From: JAEUKA01 sp044228505
GTDB lineage: Bacteria > Myxococcota_A > Polyangia > Palsa-1104 > JAEUJZ01
Direction: 5' to 3'
DNA: 64,000 bases
Assembly: GCA_044228505.1 (NCBI GenBank)
Contig: JBGAUT010000023.1
Coordinates: 1-64,000 of the forward strand
The position numbers and the translations under genes are program-made. The notes beneath the pieces were generated by a model. That model was not told the origin of the DNA and did no database searches. It saw nothing but the letters and a program-made list of their open reading frames with translations. Every line of letters begins with the position of its first letter. Position 1 is the first letter of the stretch. Below, piece by piece: positions 1-8,782 of this stretch.

Positions 1-2795
1 CCGCCGGTAGCGGGAGCCCGAGTACCAAAGGAGTCGTTGCAAGTGCCCGGGCTGGCGGTGCCAAAGCGGAACCAAGCGGTGGTCGAGTCACCACCGGGGT
101 TGCCGTACCCAGTAAGAACGCCAGTGGTCCTGGTCAAGGAGGTGGCGCTGCTGGTGGTGACGGTGGGGGCCATGGCCGGGGTGATGAAGGACAGCACGGC
201 CCCAAAGCCAGTGCCGTAGGTATTGTTGGCAATGGCGCAGAAGTAATACGTCGTACCCGGAGTCAAGCCGGTGAGCGATTGCCCAAAGGGCATGCTGGCC
301 GTTCCCGCGCCGAGTGAAGTTCCACCACTACTGGGTGCTCGATAACCAAAGCTGTCATTGCAGGTGCCGGGGTTGGTGGTGCTGTACCGGAAATAGCCTG
401 TGGTCGAGGCACCATTGGGGATGCCGGAGCCATTGAGCGTTGCCGTGTTCGAGGTGATGCCGGTCGCCACTGCTGTGGTTGCGGTCGACACGCCTGAAGT
501 GGTGAACGAAAGCACCGCGCCAAAGGCCGTACCTTCCGTGCTGGCGACGATCGCGCAGTAGTAGTAAGTGGTGCCGCCCGACAGCCCGGAGATGGACTGC
601 GCAAAGGGCTGATCGTAGATGTCGTTACCGAGTGCAGAGCCGCTGCTGAGTGGAGCTCGGGAGCCAAACTTGTCGTCGCAAGTACCGGGATTGGTGGCTG
701 CGTAGCGGAACCAGCCCGTGCTGGAGGCGCGGTTGGGATTGCCGGACCCATTGAGTGTCGCTGAGTTCGTCGTGATGTTGGTGCCAGGGACAGTTACGGC
801 TGTAGGTGCCGACGGCGTGATGAAGCTCTGGATCGAGCCGAGCGCTAGGCCCATCGAGTTCGATGCAATCGCGCAGTAGTAGTACGTAGTCGCCGGAGAC
901 AGTCCGGTGATCGCCTGCGAGAATGAAGCGTTCGAGGTACCCGATCCGAGCGCTGAACCGCCCATTGTGGGAGCACGAGTTCCAAACGAGTCATTGCAGG
1001 TGCCCGGGCTGGCTGTGCTGAAGCGGAACCACGCCGTGGTCGCATCTCCGCCCGGATTTCCGTAGCCGGTCAGCGTCCCGGTGGTTCTGGTCAGGCTGGT
1101 GGCGCTGCTGGTCGTCACTGTTGGAGCCATCGCTGGCGTGATGAACGACTGCACCGCGCCAAAGCCCGTGCCGTAGGTGTTGGTCACGATGGCGCAGTAG
1201 TAGTAGGTCGTACCGGCTGAGAGACCGGTGATCGACTGCCCGTAGGGTACGTTGGCAGAGCCTCCTCCCAGGGACGAACCAGCACTACTTGGCGCACGGT
1301 TCCCAAAGCTGTCGTTGCAGGTTCCGGGCGTGGACGTGCTGTATCGGAAGTAACCCGTTGCGGTGGCTCCGTTGGGAGTGCCCAAGCCGTTGAGGGTCGC
1401 CGAGGTCGAGGTCACGCTGGAGGCCACCGATGTGCTCGCGCTAGGTGCCGTGGCGGTGGTGAACGAGAGCAGCGCACCAAACGCCATGCCTTCGCTGCTT
1501 GATACGATCGCGCAGTAGTAATAGGTCGTTGCTGGTGACAGACCAGAGATGGACTGTGCATAGGGCTGGTCATAAATGTCGCTGCCCAGTGCCGAGCCTC
1601 CGCTTACCGGGGCCCGGGATCCGAACTTGTCATCACAGGAGCCCGGGTTGGTCAGGCCATAGCGGAACCATCCAGTCGTCGCGGTGCGGTTGGGGTTGCC
1701 CGAGCCGTTGAGCGTGGCCGAGGTGTTGGTGATGTTGGTCGTGCTCGCCGTCAGCGCCGTTGGGGCCGACGGTGTGATGAACGTCTGAACCGATCCCCAC
1801 GAGGTGCCCATCGAGTTCTGGGCGATCGCACAATAGTAGTAGGTCGTGCCCTGCGTGAGGCCCGTGATCGCCTGCGAAAACGCCGCATTCGATGTGCCGG
1901 CACCGAGAGCCGTACCTCCCGTGGCCGGAGTCCTGGTGCCGAACGTGTCGTTGCACGTTCCCGGACTGGCTGGGCCATAGCGGAACCATGCGGTGGTTGA
2001 ATCGCCGCCAGGATTTGCATAACCCGTAAGCAGCGCGGTGGTTCTGGTCAGGTTGGTGGCGCTGCTCGTCGTAACGGTGGGTGCCATCGCTGGGGTTGTG
2101 AACGACTGGACCGAACCAAACCCCGTGCCGAGCGTGTTGTTGGCAATCGCGCAGTAGTAATAGGTCGTGCCCGGAGTGAGTCCAGAGATCGCCTGCTGGT
2201 AAGGAACCGCAATGATTCCGGCACCCAGCGACGTTCCTCCACTGCTCGGAGTCCGCGTTCCAAAAGAGTCATCGCAAGTACCGGGTTTGCTCGTGCTATA
2301 TCGGAACCAGCCGGTGGTGGTAGAGGCCAGCGGTGTGGCAGAGCCCTGGATCGTCGCCGAGCTGCTGGTCACGTTCATGGTGCCGGTCGTCACCACCAAG
2401 GGCGCGGCCGGAATCGTGAAGGACAGCACCGATCCGTAGACGGTTGCCGAAGCATTGGTCACGATCGCGCAGAAATAATAGGTAGTCCCAGGGACCAGGC
2501 CGGTCGTGGTGATCGAGTACGTGACGTTCGAGCTACCGGAACCAAGGTCCGTGCCACTGGCAGCGGGAACACGCGTTCCGAACGTGTCATTGCAGGTGAC
2601 TGGATTCGTGGAACTGTAGCGAAATCGGCCGGTTGTCGGTTCTCCGTTCGGAGTGCCGAGACCGTTGAGTACTGCCGAGGAACTGGTAATCCCACTCGCA
2701 GCTACCGTGGTCGCCACCGGTGAAGCAGCAAGCCCCCGAGCAGAGATGCCGAACAGAAGCACGACCAACGCCGCACGCAATACGGAAATAGACAC
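1..2795 (-). CDS. Secreted fibronectin-III-like repeat protein (3' end outside window)
   Basis: One uninterrupted minus-strand frame runs from a GTG at 2795 to the left edge, about 931 codons, with no stop seen, so the C-terminus is missing. The GTG follows a G-rich ribosome-binding stretch (GGGGG) and opens a signal peptide (VSISVLRAALVVLLFGISA). The rest is about nine tandem domains of roughly 100-105 residues. Each has a first-strand motif like NGxGNPN, then W/YFRY, then PGTCNDSFG, and a closing TTYYYCAI motif typical of FnIII folds. Two Cys per domain (PGTC and YYYC) probably form an intradomain disulfide. Domains 2, 5 and 8 resemble each other, as do 3, 6 and 9, and 4 and 7, giving a three-domain higher-order unit of about 945 bp. 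Secretion and an adhesive or structural role are inferred; no catalytic domain is visible. Confidence 0.85.
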   Translation of the reverse strand, partial: MSISVLRAALVVLLFGISARGLAASPVATTVAASGITSSSAVLNGLGTPNGEPTTGRFRYSSTNPVTCNDTFGTRVPAASGTDLGSGSSNVTYSITTTGLVPGTTYYFCAIVTNASATVYGSVLSFTIPAAPLVVTTGTMNVTSSSATIQGSATPLASTTTGWFRYSTSKPGTCDDSFGTRTPSSGGTSLGAGIIAVPYQQAISGLTPGTTYYYCAIANNTLGTGFGSVQSFTTPAMAPTVTTSSATNLTRTTALLTGYANPGGDSTTAWFRYGPASPGTCNDTFGTRTPATGGTALGAGTSNAAFSQAITGLTQGTTYYYCAIAQNSMGTSWGSVQTFITPSAPTALTASTTNITNTSATLNGSGNPNRTATTGWFRYGLTNPGSCDDKFGSRAPVSGGSALGSDIYDQPYAQSISGLSPATTYYYCAIVSSSEGMAFGALLSFTTATAPSASTSVASSVTSTSATLNGLGTPNGATATGYFRYSTSTPGTCNDSFGNRAPSSAGSSLGGGSANVPYGQSITGLSAGTTYYYCAIVTNTYGTGFGAVQSFITPAMAPTVTTSSATSLTRTTGTLTGYGNPGGDATTAWFRFSTASPGTCNDSFGTRAPTMGGSALGSGTSNASFSQAITGLSPATTYYYCAIASNSMGLALGSIQSFITPSAPTAVTVPGTNITTNSATLNGSGNPNRASSTGWFRYAATNPGTCDDKFGSRAPLSSGSALGNDIYDQPFAQSISGLSGGTTYYYCAIVASTEGTAFGAVLSFTTSGVSTATTAVATGITSNTATLNGSGIPNGASTTGYFRYSTTNPGTCNDSFGYRAPSSGGTSLGAGTASMPFGQSLTGLTPGTTYYFCAIANNTYGTGFGAVLSFITPAMAPTVTTSSATSLTRTTGVLTGYGNPGGDSTTAWFRFGTASPGTCNDSFGTRAPATG

Positions 2796-2983
2796 GAACT
2801 GACCCCCAAGAAAAACCAGCTTTGTAGGGTAAGCAAAACCTTTCCGCGAGTCGAGTAGAAACAGCAGTGGGCCGCAGGACGAACGAGAATGATCAACGAA
2901 TACGGATACCTTGGCCACGGAGTCAATTTGGGCCTCTCCGTGCTCGGACAATGGATGAGTCTACGGACGCAACAGGCGGGCTA

Positions 2984-2999
2984 TTATTATGCATAATAA
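2984..2999. promoter_or_regulatory. Perfect 16-bp palindrome, candidate operator
   Basis: TTATTATGCATAATAA is a perfect inverted repeat in an AT-rich pocket of an otherwise G+C-rich region. It lies about 62 bp upstream of the sulfotransferase-like start at 3062 and 190 bp upstream of the divergent repeat protein. Placement and symmetry fit a dimeric repressor site. The regulator is unknown. Confidence 0.35.
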
Positions 3000-3061
3000 A
3001 TGACTAATATTTGATATTGATCAAGCAATCTGATACAGTGTTTTTCTCAATAGGAGAACAG

Positions 3062-3778
3062 ATGAAGCTCATCGGCGCTGGATTGGGACGAACAGGAACC
3101 AAGTCGCTACAAACTGCACTGGAGCAGCTAGGCTTAGGTCCGTGCTATCACATGACAGAGTTCCTTGCGCATTCGGAACACACGGATGGATGGATGGCCG
3201 CTGCCAACGGAGAGCAGGTGGACTGGAAGAGCTTTCTACGCGACTACGAGTCCACCGTCGACTTCCCAGGTTGCTCGTTTTACAAAGAGATGATGGTGGC
3301 GTTTCCCGATGCCAAAGTACTCCTGAGCGTGCGCGATCCCGAGCGCTGGTACGATAGCTGCCTAGATACTATCTACGCCGTGAACCACAAGTGGCCGATG
3401 TCTTGGCTGAGTCCATTTATGCCCAAGATTGGTCGCATCTCACAGTTTGCCAACAAAGTGATCTGGCAACAGATGTTTGAAGGACGCTTTCTTGATCGGA
3501 ACTTCGCGATCGAGCGCTTCAACCGCCACACCGAAGAAGTCATTCGTCACGTTCCTGCGGAGCGCCTGCTGGTGTTTGATGTGAAGGAAGGCTGGGAGCC
3601 GCTGTGTCGATTCCTTGGCGTTCCGGTTCCTGAAGGAGTGCCCTTTCCTCGCCTCAATGATGCCGAAGAGTTCAAGGCGCGAATTCGCAAGATCCAGCTT
3701 GTGCAGAGTGCGGCGCTTGTGACGGTGGTGACGGGCGTCTATCTCATCGCTCGGAGTTTGCTGCGGCGCTTCAGGTAG
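3062..3778 (+). CDS. Sulfotransferase-family P-loop protein
   Basis: The 238-residue product starts at ATG 3062 behind AGGAG with good spacing; an in-frame start further upstream lacks this. The N-terminus has the 5'-phosphosulfate-binding type loop GLGRTGTKSL (about residues 6-15). A second phosphate-binding segment, VLLSVRDPERW, follows around residue 90. Both are characteristic of sulfotransferases that use PAPS. The C-terminus ends in a hydrophobic helix and basic tail (about residues 213-238), so the protein may be membrane associated. The acceptor is unknown. Similar small proteins are common in myxobacteria and animals. It stands alone, 57 bp before the next gene. Confidence 0.75.
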   Translation: MKLIGAGLGRTGTKSLQTALEQLGLGPCYHMTEFLAHSEHTDGWMAAANGEQVDWKSFLRDYESTVDFPGCSFYKEMMVAFPDAKVLLSVRDPERWYDSCLDTIYAVNHKWPMSWLSPFMPKIGRISQFANKVIWQQMFEGRFLDRNFAIERFNRHTEEVIRHVPAERLLVFDVKEGWEPLCRFLGVPVPEGVPFPRLNDAEEFKARIRKIQLVQSAALVTVVTGVYLIARSLLRRFR

Positions 3779-3835
3779 TTCTTCGTGCCACGATCCGGTT
3801 GACAACGTTGAGCCTTTCGCGACACTAGCTGGGCG

Positions 3836-5050
3836 ATGACAACAGATGTTCGCCGTTTTGAATTGGTTGAAGGCAGCTCCAGCAAATTCTGGCAGATCTC
3901 CGTCGAGGGATCATCGTTCACAGTAACCTATGGGCGAATCGGGACGACCGGTACCAGCAAGGTCACCGCCTGCGCAAGTCCGGAAGCGGCCCAAGCAGAA
4001 GCCGGTAAGCTGATCGCGGAAAAGACCCGGAAGGGCTATCAGGAACTTGGGGCCAAAGAGGCCAACTGGCGACCCCCGGCCCATATCGGCACTGACTCCC
4101 ATATCGAACGGTTCCTGAACTATAAAGTGACCGGTTTTGATCCGGAAGCCGATGGTGAGAGCGATGACGAAGGCGGCCGATCTTATGCCGCGCTGCGCGA
4201 TCTCGACAAGCGCGTGTTTCGCATCGGTATCGGCTTCGATGACGATGATTCGGTGTTCACGTCTCGTCTCGATGCGCTGCTTGCGGACAAGCGGCTAGGT
4301 GAGCTGCGCGGACTGGTGATCGGGCAGTGGTACGGCGATGTCTGTGACTACGGACCAGAGAAGAATCTGTTTGGCAGGCTGATTGCAAATGCCAGCAAAC
4401 TGACGTCACTCAAGGGCCTGTTTGTGGGCGACATCATCCAAGAAGAGTGCGAGATTTCTTGGCTGCATCAGGATGACTATTCCCCTCTGCTTCATGCTCT
4501 GCCGCAGCTTGAGGAGCTGATCGTACGAGGCGGCAATGGGCTCCGCTTTAGCAAGCTCAAACACGCTGCGCTGCGCTCTCTGACGGTCCAATCGGGGGGT
4601 CTGTCCTCCCAGACGGTGCGGGATGTGGTCAGCGCGGATCTTCCGGCACTGCGCACGCTGACGTTATGGCTGGGCGTGGATGAGTACGGAGGAACCAGCA
4701 AAGTCGCGGATCTGAAGCCGCTGCTTGATGGTAAACACTTTCCCGCGCTCGAACACCTGGGTCTGCAGGATAGCGAGCACGCGGATGCCATCGCGAAGGC
4801 TGTGGCACAGTCCCCACTGCTCGGTCGTCTCAAAGGGCTCGACCTGTCGATGGGAACTCTGTCCGATGAGGGAGCACAGGCGCTGCTGGATGCCCCGGCC
4901 GTCCGCAACCTCAAACACCTGAACCTCCGACATCACTATCTGTCGTTGGGGATGGTGAAGAAGATTCGTGCGCTGGGTATCCCGGTAGATGTCAGTGAGC
5001 GTCGAGAAGCGGAAGACGAAGGCGACCGCTATGCCGAGGTGACGGAGTAG
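3836..5050 (+). CDS. WGR domain fused to STM4015-family leucine-rich-repeat-like protein
   Basis: The product has 404 residues. Residues about 6-73 are a WGR domain (YGRIGTTGTSK core), a module best known from PARP and bacterial nucleic-acid-related proteins. Residues about 80-395 match what I recall of the STM4015 family: an opening HIERFLNYKVTGFDPE segment, an EECEISWLHQDD motif, ELIVRGGNGL, and leucine-rich-like repeats (ALRTLTLWLG, LKGLDLSMGTLSDEGAQALL, LKHLNLRHHYLS). STM4015 proteins are encoded with STM4011/STM4012 radical-SAM enzymes, and here both follow directly. The stop overlaps the next GTG by 1 nt, so translation is probably coupled. The biochemical role of the family is not established. 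The N-terminal WGR may be a lineage-specific addition. Confidence 0.8.
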   Translation: MTTDVRRFELVEGSSSKFWQISVEGSSFTVTYGRIGTTGTSKVTACASPEAAQAEAGKLIAEKTRKGYQELGAKEANWRPPAHIGTDSHIERFLNYKVTGFDPEADGESDDEGGRSYAALRDLDKRVFRIGIGFDDDDSVFTSRLDALLADKRLGELRGLVIGQWYGDVCDYGPEKNLFGRLIANASKLTSLKGLFVGDIIQEECEISWLHQDDYSPLLHALPQLEELIVRGGNGLRFSKLKHAALRSLTVQSGGLSSQTVRDVVSADLPALRTLTLWLGVDEYGGTSKVADLKPLLDGKHFPALEHLGLQDSEHADAIAKAVAQSPLLGRLKGLDLSMGTLSDEGAQALLDAPAVRNLKHLNLRHHYLSLGMVKKIRALGIPVDVSERREAEDEGDRYAEVTE

Positions 5051-6354
5051 TGTCGCTACGCGAGCTTTTACGGAGCGGTGAATATCACTCTTACGCGTAT
5101 TCCTATCCGCATAAGACCGCGTACCGGACCCTGCCTTCTCCAGTGTCGCTACGCGATCTGTGGTCGTCAGAAGATCGCACCGCACTGTTCTTGTATCTTC
5201 ACGTTCCGTTTTGCGAGCAGCGCTGCGGATTTTGCAATCTCTTTACCCAGGTGCAGCCGCAAAAAGAGGTTGAGTCGCGTTACCTGGACTCACTAGAGTT
5301 GCAAGCTTCGGTGATGCGCGAGGTGTTGTCACCGCATCGCTTCGTGCGTCTGGCCATTGGAGGTGGGACGCCGACGTTCTTGAGTGCGGCACATCTGGAC
5401 CGGCTCTTTGGAGTGGCGCGGACCTTGTCTGCGGAGACGCTTCCGACCTCTATCGAGGTGTCTCCTTCCACGCTGAGTGACGAAAAGATTGCGGTGCTGC
5501 GCGCCCATCGAGTATCCCGTGTCAGCATGGGAGTGCAGAGCATCTTTGCAAACGAGACCGCCGGAGTGCAAAGACGTCAACGCCAGCCCGAGGTAGAGCA
5601 GGCGCTGATCGCTCTGTCCTCTGCGGTCGCGATCCGCAACGTGGACTTGATCTATGGGCTGCCCGGTCAGACCACGCAGACACTGCGCGCATCGATCGAT
5701 CGGGTGCTTGAGCTTGGGGCCAACGAACTGTATCTGTATCCGCTGTACGTGCGTCCGTTGACGATTCTTAGTCGACACCGAGCCCACAGCGATGAGCGGA
5801 TCGGCCTGTACCGGAATGCCAGGGACTACCTACTCGGTCGTGGATTCCGTCAGGTGTCGATGCGGATGTTTACCGCGGCGGAGCATCCCGGTGATGGCAT
5901 GAGCGCACCAACCTATCGCTGTCAGGATGATGGCATGGTTGGGCTGGGCCCCGGTGCGCGTTCCTATACGCGGTCCTTGCACTATGCGACGCCATTTGCG
6001 GTTGCTCAAGCGGCGATCCGAGAACGGATTGCTTCATGGATTTCAGCCTCTGCCGAAGATCACGCCCAGGCACGGCACGGCTTCTTCCTAAGTGAAGCAG
6101 AGCAGCGGCGGCGCTATGTGATTCTATCGCTACTCGATGGCCGACTCGATCGCAGTTCCTATCTCAACCGTTTCGGAAGCGATGTCTGCGGCCACTTTCC
6201 CGAGTTGACGGAAGCGGTTACGGAGGGATTGGTATTCGCGGACTCCGGATCGCTGCAACTTACTCCCCACGGCCTGGAGTGCGCGGACGTGCTCGGTCAC
6301 TGGCTGCAATCCGAATCGGTCCTGTCTGCGCGTGCCACCTGGGAGGCGGCGTGA
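5050..6354 (+). CDS. STM4012-family radical SAM protein (HemN-like)
   Basis: The 434-residue product starts at GTG 5050, overlapping the previous stop by 1 nt. The radical-SAM [4Fe-4S] motif is HVPFCEQRCGFCNLF (CxxxCxxC, about residues 55-70). It is followed by the Gly-rich SAM-binding segment AIGGGTPTFL and a DLIYGLPGQT segment, as in coproporphyrinogen III dehydrogenase (HemN/HemW) relatives. A HemN-like C-terminal winged-helix region follows. In the STM401x system this protein works beside STM4011; substrate and product are unknown. The tail overlaps the STM4011 start (GTGA), so the two enzymes are probably made together. Confidence 0.85.
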   Translation: MSLRELLRSGEYHSYAYSYPHKTAYRTLPSPVSLRDLWSSEDRTALFLYLHVPFCEQRCGFCNLFTQVQPQKEVESRYLDSLELQASVMREVLSPHRFVRLAIGGGTPTFLSAAHLDRLFGVARTLSAETLPTSIEVSPSTLSDEKIAVLRAHRVSRVSMGVQSIFANETAGVQRRQRQPEVEQALIALSSAVAIRNVDLIYGLPGQTTQTLRASIDRVLELGANELYLYPLYVRPLTILSRHRAHSDERIGLYRNARDYLLGRGFRQVSMRMFTAAEHPGDGMSAPTYRCQDDGMVGLGPGARSYTRSLHYATPFAVAQAAIRERIASWISASAEDHAQARHGFFLSEAEQRRRYVILSLLDGRLDRSSYLNRFGSDVCGHFPELTEAVTEGLVFADSGSLQLTPHGLECADVLGHWLQSESVLSARATWEAA

Positions 6355-7262
6355 GCGACGCTGAGGGTGGACGCCGAGCGCTTGACATTCTGTGGCGGGG
6401 ACCGCTGGATAGCTGCAATTACGAGTGCGCCTACTGTCCGTTTGCCAAGCGGACTCCCTCTGCAGCCAAGCTGGATCGAGACCGACAAGCGTTGGCACGT
6501 TTTGTCGCGTGGCTCCTTGCGGAGCAAGGCTTTTCGCTGCGCGTGCTGTTTACTCCCTACGGGGAAGCGCTGATCTGGCCGTGGTATCGCGAGGCACTGG
6601 TTCGTCTGTCTTACGCTCCGCAGATTCGGCAGGTGAGCATTCAGACCAACGCCTCCGGTCCGATGTCGTTTTTGGAGGAGGCGGATCGTTCGCGAGTCTC
6701 GTTGTGGATCTCCTGGCATCCGACCGAGATTGAGCTGGCTCCGTTTGTTCAGAAGATTGAAAAACTCCATCGCTCCGGTACTCGGCTGAGCGTTGGTGCG
6801 GTCGCGGTGCCCGCGCACCTAGAACAGGTGGAGGCGCTGCGTCACGCCTTGCCTCGGGATGTTCCGATGTGGCTGAACGCGCAGAAGCCCGGTGTCCGCT
6901 ACAGCGACAGGGAGCAAGTCCGCTGGCGAGCCATCGATCCCGCGTTTGACCTGGAGCTGCGTCGCCACCGCAGCTTGGGGAAGCCCTGTGTGAGTGGTGA
7001 AGAGAGCATTAGTGTCGACGGTGACGGCACGATCATGCGCTGCCATTTCGTCGATCAGGTGCTCGGCAATTTGTATACCGATGACTTGTCCAAGCTGCTT
7101 ACGCCACGGCCCTGTCCGAATCGAAGCTGCGATTGCTGGATCGGTTACTCCAACCTGGTTGAACTCGGCGTGCGCAAGAGCTATGTCGGCGAGGATCTGC
7201 TGGCTCGTCGCCTGGTTAGCCGATGGGAGGCTGCAAGCAGTTGGTCAGGTCGAACAGCATAA
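6351..7262 (+). CDS. STM4011-family radical SAM protein
   Basis: The product is 303 residues from GTG 6351, which overlaps the STM4012 stop (GTGA) and follows GGGAGG. The radical-SAM cysteines are in LDSCNYECAYCPFAK (CxxxCxxC), near residue 20. The C-terminal part has more cysteines (MRCHFVDQ, and CPNRSCDCW near 255-265) that could hold an auxiliary cluster. The family is defined by genomic pairing with STM4012. The usual partners STM4013 (phosphatase/sulfatase fold) and STM4014 (ATP-grasp-like) are not in this locus. The last 47 nt overlap, tail to tail, the lipoprotein gene on the other strand. Confidence 0.82.
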   Translation: MSDAEGGRRALDILWRGPLDSCNYECAYCPFAKRTPSAAKLDRDRQALARFVAWLLAEQGFSLRVLFTPYGEALIWPWYREALVRLSYAPQIRQVSIQTNASGPMSFLEEADRSRVSLWISWHPTEIELAPFVQKIEKLHRSGTRLSVGAVAVPAHLEQVEALRHALPRDVPMWLNAQKPGVRYSDREQVRWRAIDPAFDLELRRHRSLGKPCVSGEESISVDGDGTIMRCHFVDQVLGNLYTDDLSKLLTPRPCPNRSCDCWIGYSNLVELGVRKSYVGEDLLARRLVSRWEAASSWSGRTA

Positions 7263-8646
7263 AGATGAGCGCCTTCTCTTGAGGGGATAAGGTGCCGGAC
7301 GTGCAACCGTTTGGGAATGGCGTGGCCGAAGAAGAAATATCGCCGCCGGTTCCCGAACTAACATGCAAATCGGTGAACACCATCTGTCCGCACAGCGCCG
7401 CACTTCCCGCGCCGATCGGTGCCTCAAAGGAGAAGTACTGCGACACCCCGCCCGGTGCATCGACCCATCTTTGCGCCAGTGAAGAGTTGAGACTGGAGAT
7501 GGTGTTTTTGGCACCCATGACCACAAGCTGTCCACGCGGTGGTGGCGGCGTCCCAGACACCGTCGGCAAAATCAACCAATCAGCCAGCGCGGCCCCCCGG
7601 TCCCAATTGGTGTTGATGGTGGCGGTGATCGTACCCAGGTTGCCGTTGGCCCCGAACGATGCCGTGGTCTGAATCTTTTGCGGTGGCTGGGCATTGGCGA
7701 GCCAGCCGTTGTGCCAGTGCGAGGCGAACACCCGGCCGCCCTGCGAGATGTACTTTTCAAGATTCTGAAGCGCTGCGGCGCTTTTGAAGTTCATGTACTG
7801 GTTGCCTTCGCACGACAGCATGACAATGTCGTACTTGGTCCAGTTGTCGTAGTTGTCCCACCAGCTTGCAGCGGGCAGAGGTTGCGCCGCAGTGAACCGT
7901 ACGCCGCCGTTTAGCGTGGGAACGTACTGCGCAGCACCGGTTGCGCCAGTGTACAGATTGACGCGGCCGGAGTCTGTCTGTGGCGTGAACTCCGAGTCGT
8001 CGAGTCCAAGCTTCTTGCTCCGTAAGATACATTCAAGAGCATCCGCGCTGCCCGTGGACAGCGCGATCCGTGGAATGTTTCCTTCGGTGCGACTGCGCGG
8101 CAAGCGAGTGTCGGCGGGATGGACATTGTTGACAGAGCACTCCGTGATCGACGGCAGCGTGACGAGTCGCCACCACTTTCCCACCCGAACCACGAGCGGG
8201 ATATTCAGGCCAGAGGGCACATTGCGGAGCGTAAACCGACCGCTGACATCGGTCGTCGTTGAAAACAGCGTTGGCACTTGATCGCAGCGATCACAGTACG
8301 GCCCTGCGGTCGGTGGTGCTGGAAGTTCATTGCCGGTTGGGATGTAGACCCGGGCGTTGTACACCGGCAGCAGACCCGATGGAATGGATACCACGCCGGT
8401 GAGCGTGGTGGACCCTTGGACAGAAGGACATTTTGTATTGACTACGCAGTCCCCGACACAGCCTGGGATTTTGGGCGGTACCGCTGGTGTGGCCAGATCC
8501 TCGGTCGATATGGGATCGCCTGCGTCCTCAGTGTCATGGTGCTCGTCATCATAGGTGCCGACGACCTTGGGCTTACAGGCCATCAAGCACATTGCTACCG
8601 CTGACACGGAGAGTGCGATCCGCAGCCAGAATCGATTTCCTCGCAT
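7216..8646 (-). CDS. Lipoprotein with carboxypeptidase-regulatory-like domain
   Basis: A 476-residue product from ATG 8646 (GAGG about 8 nt upstream); a further in-frame ATG at 8682 would add 12 residues. The signal peptide ends in the lipobox LMAC (Cys24). An acidic linker follows. Then comes a Cys-containing region with a carboxypeptidase-regulatory/transthyretin-like beta-sandwich (about 75-165: GVVSIPSGLLPVYNARVYIP, then DVSGRFTLRNVPSG). The second half contains an IVMLSCEGNQ segment and YISQGGRVFASHWHNGWL, which resembles the core of glutamine-amidotransferase-like (ThuA-type) folds. Such lipoproteins are common in myxobacteria and uncharacterised. Its 3' end overlaps the convergent STM4011 gene by 47 bp. 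Confidence 0.8.
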   Translation of the reverse strand: MRGNRFWLRIALSVSAVAMCLMACKPKVVGTYDDEHHDTEDAGDPISTEDLATPAVPPKIPGCVGDCVVNTKCPSVQGSTTLTGVVSIPSGLLPVYNARVYIPTGNELPAPPTAGPYCDRCDQVPTLFSTTTDVSGRFTLRNVPSGLNIPLVVRVGKWWRLVTLPSITECSVNNVHPADTRLPRSRTEGNIPRIALSTGSADALECILRSKKLGLDDSEFTPQTDSGRVNLYTGATGAAQYVPTLNGGVRFTAAQPLPAASWWDNYDNWTKYDIVMLSCEGNQYMNFKSAAALQNLEKYISQGGRVFASHWHNGWLANAQPPQKIQTTASFGANGNLGTITATINTNWDRGAALADWLILPTVSGTPPPPRGQLVVMGAKNTISSLNSSLAQRWVDAPGGVSQYFSFEAPIGAGSAALCGQMVFTDLHVSSGTGGDISSSATPFPNGCTSGTLSPQEKALIFMLFDLTNCLQPPIG

Positions 8647-8782
8647 GGGCGACCTCACATGACTGTTGAAAGAGGGCCGCACTATATGGTGAATCCCGCT
8701 CGTTTTCCTTCATTACAAGACACAATGGCTGCGACAGGTCACCGGTTATGTCGGTCTTCGCATGGGCGAGGTCACGCAGCAG

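Noticed and set aside
2702..2926. 74-codon minus-strand frame over the start of the FnIII-like protein
   Set aside because: It is in a different frame from the continuous repeat protein, whose signal peptide and GTG start explain this stretch.
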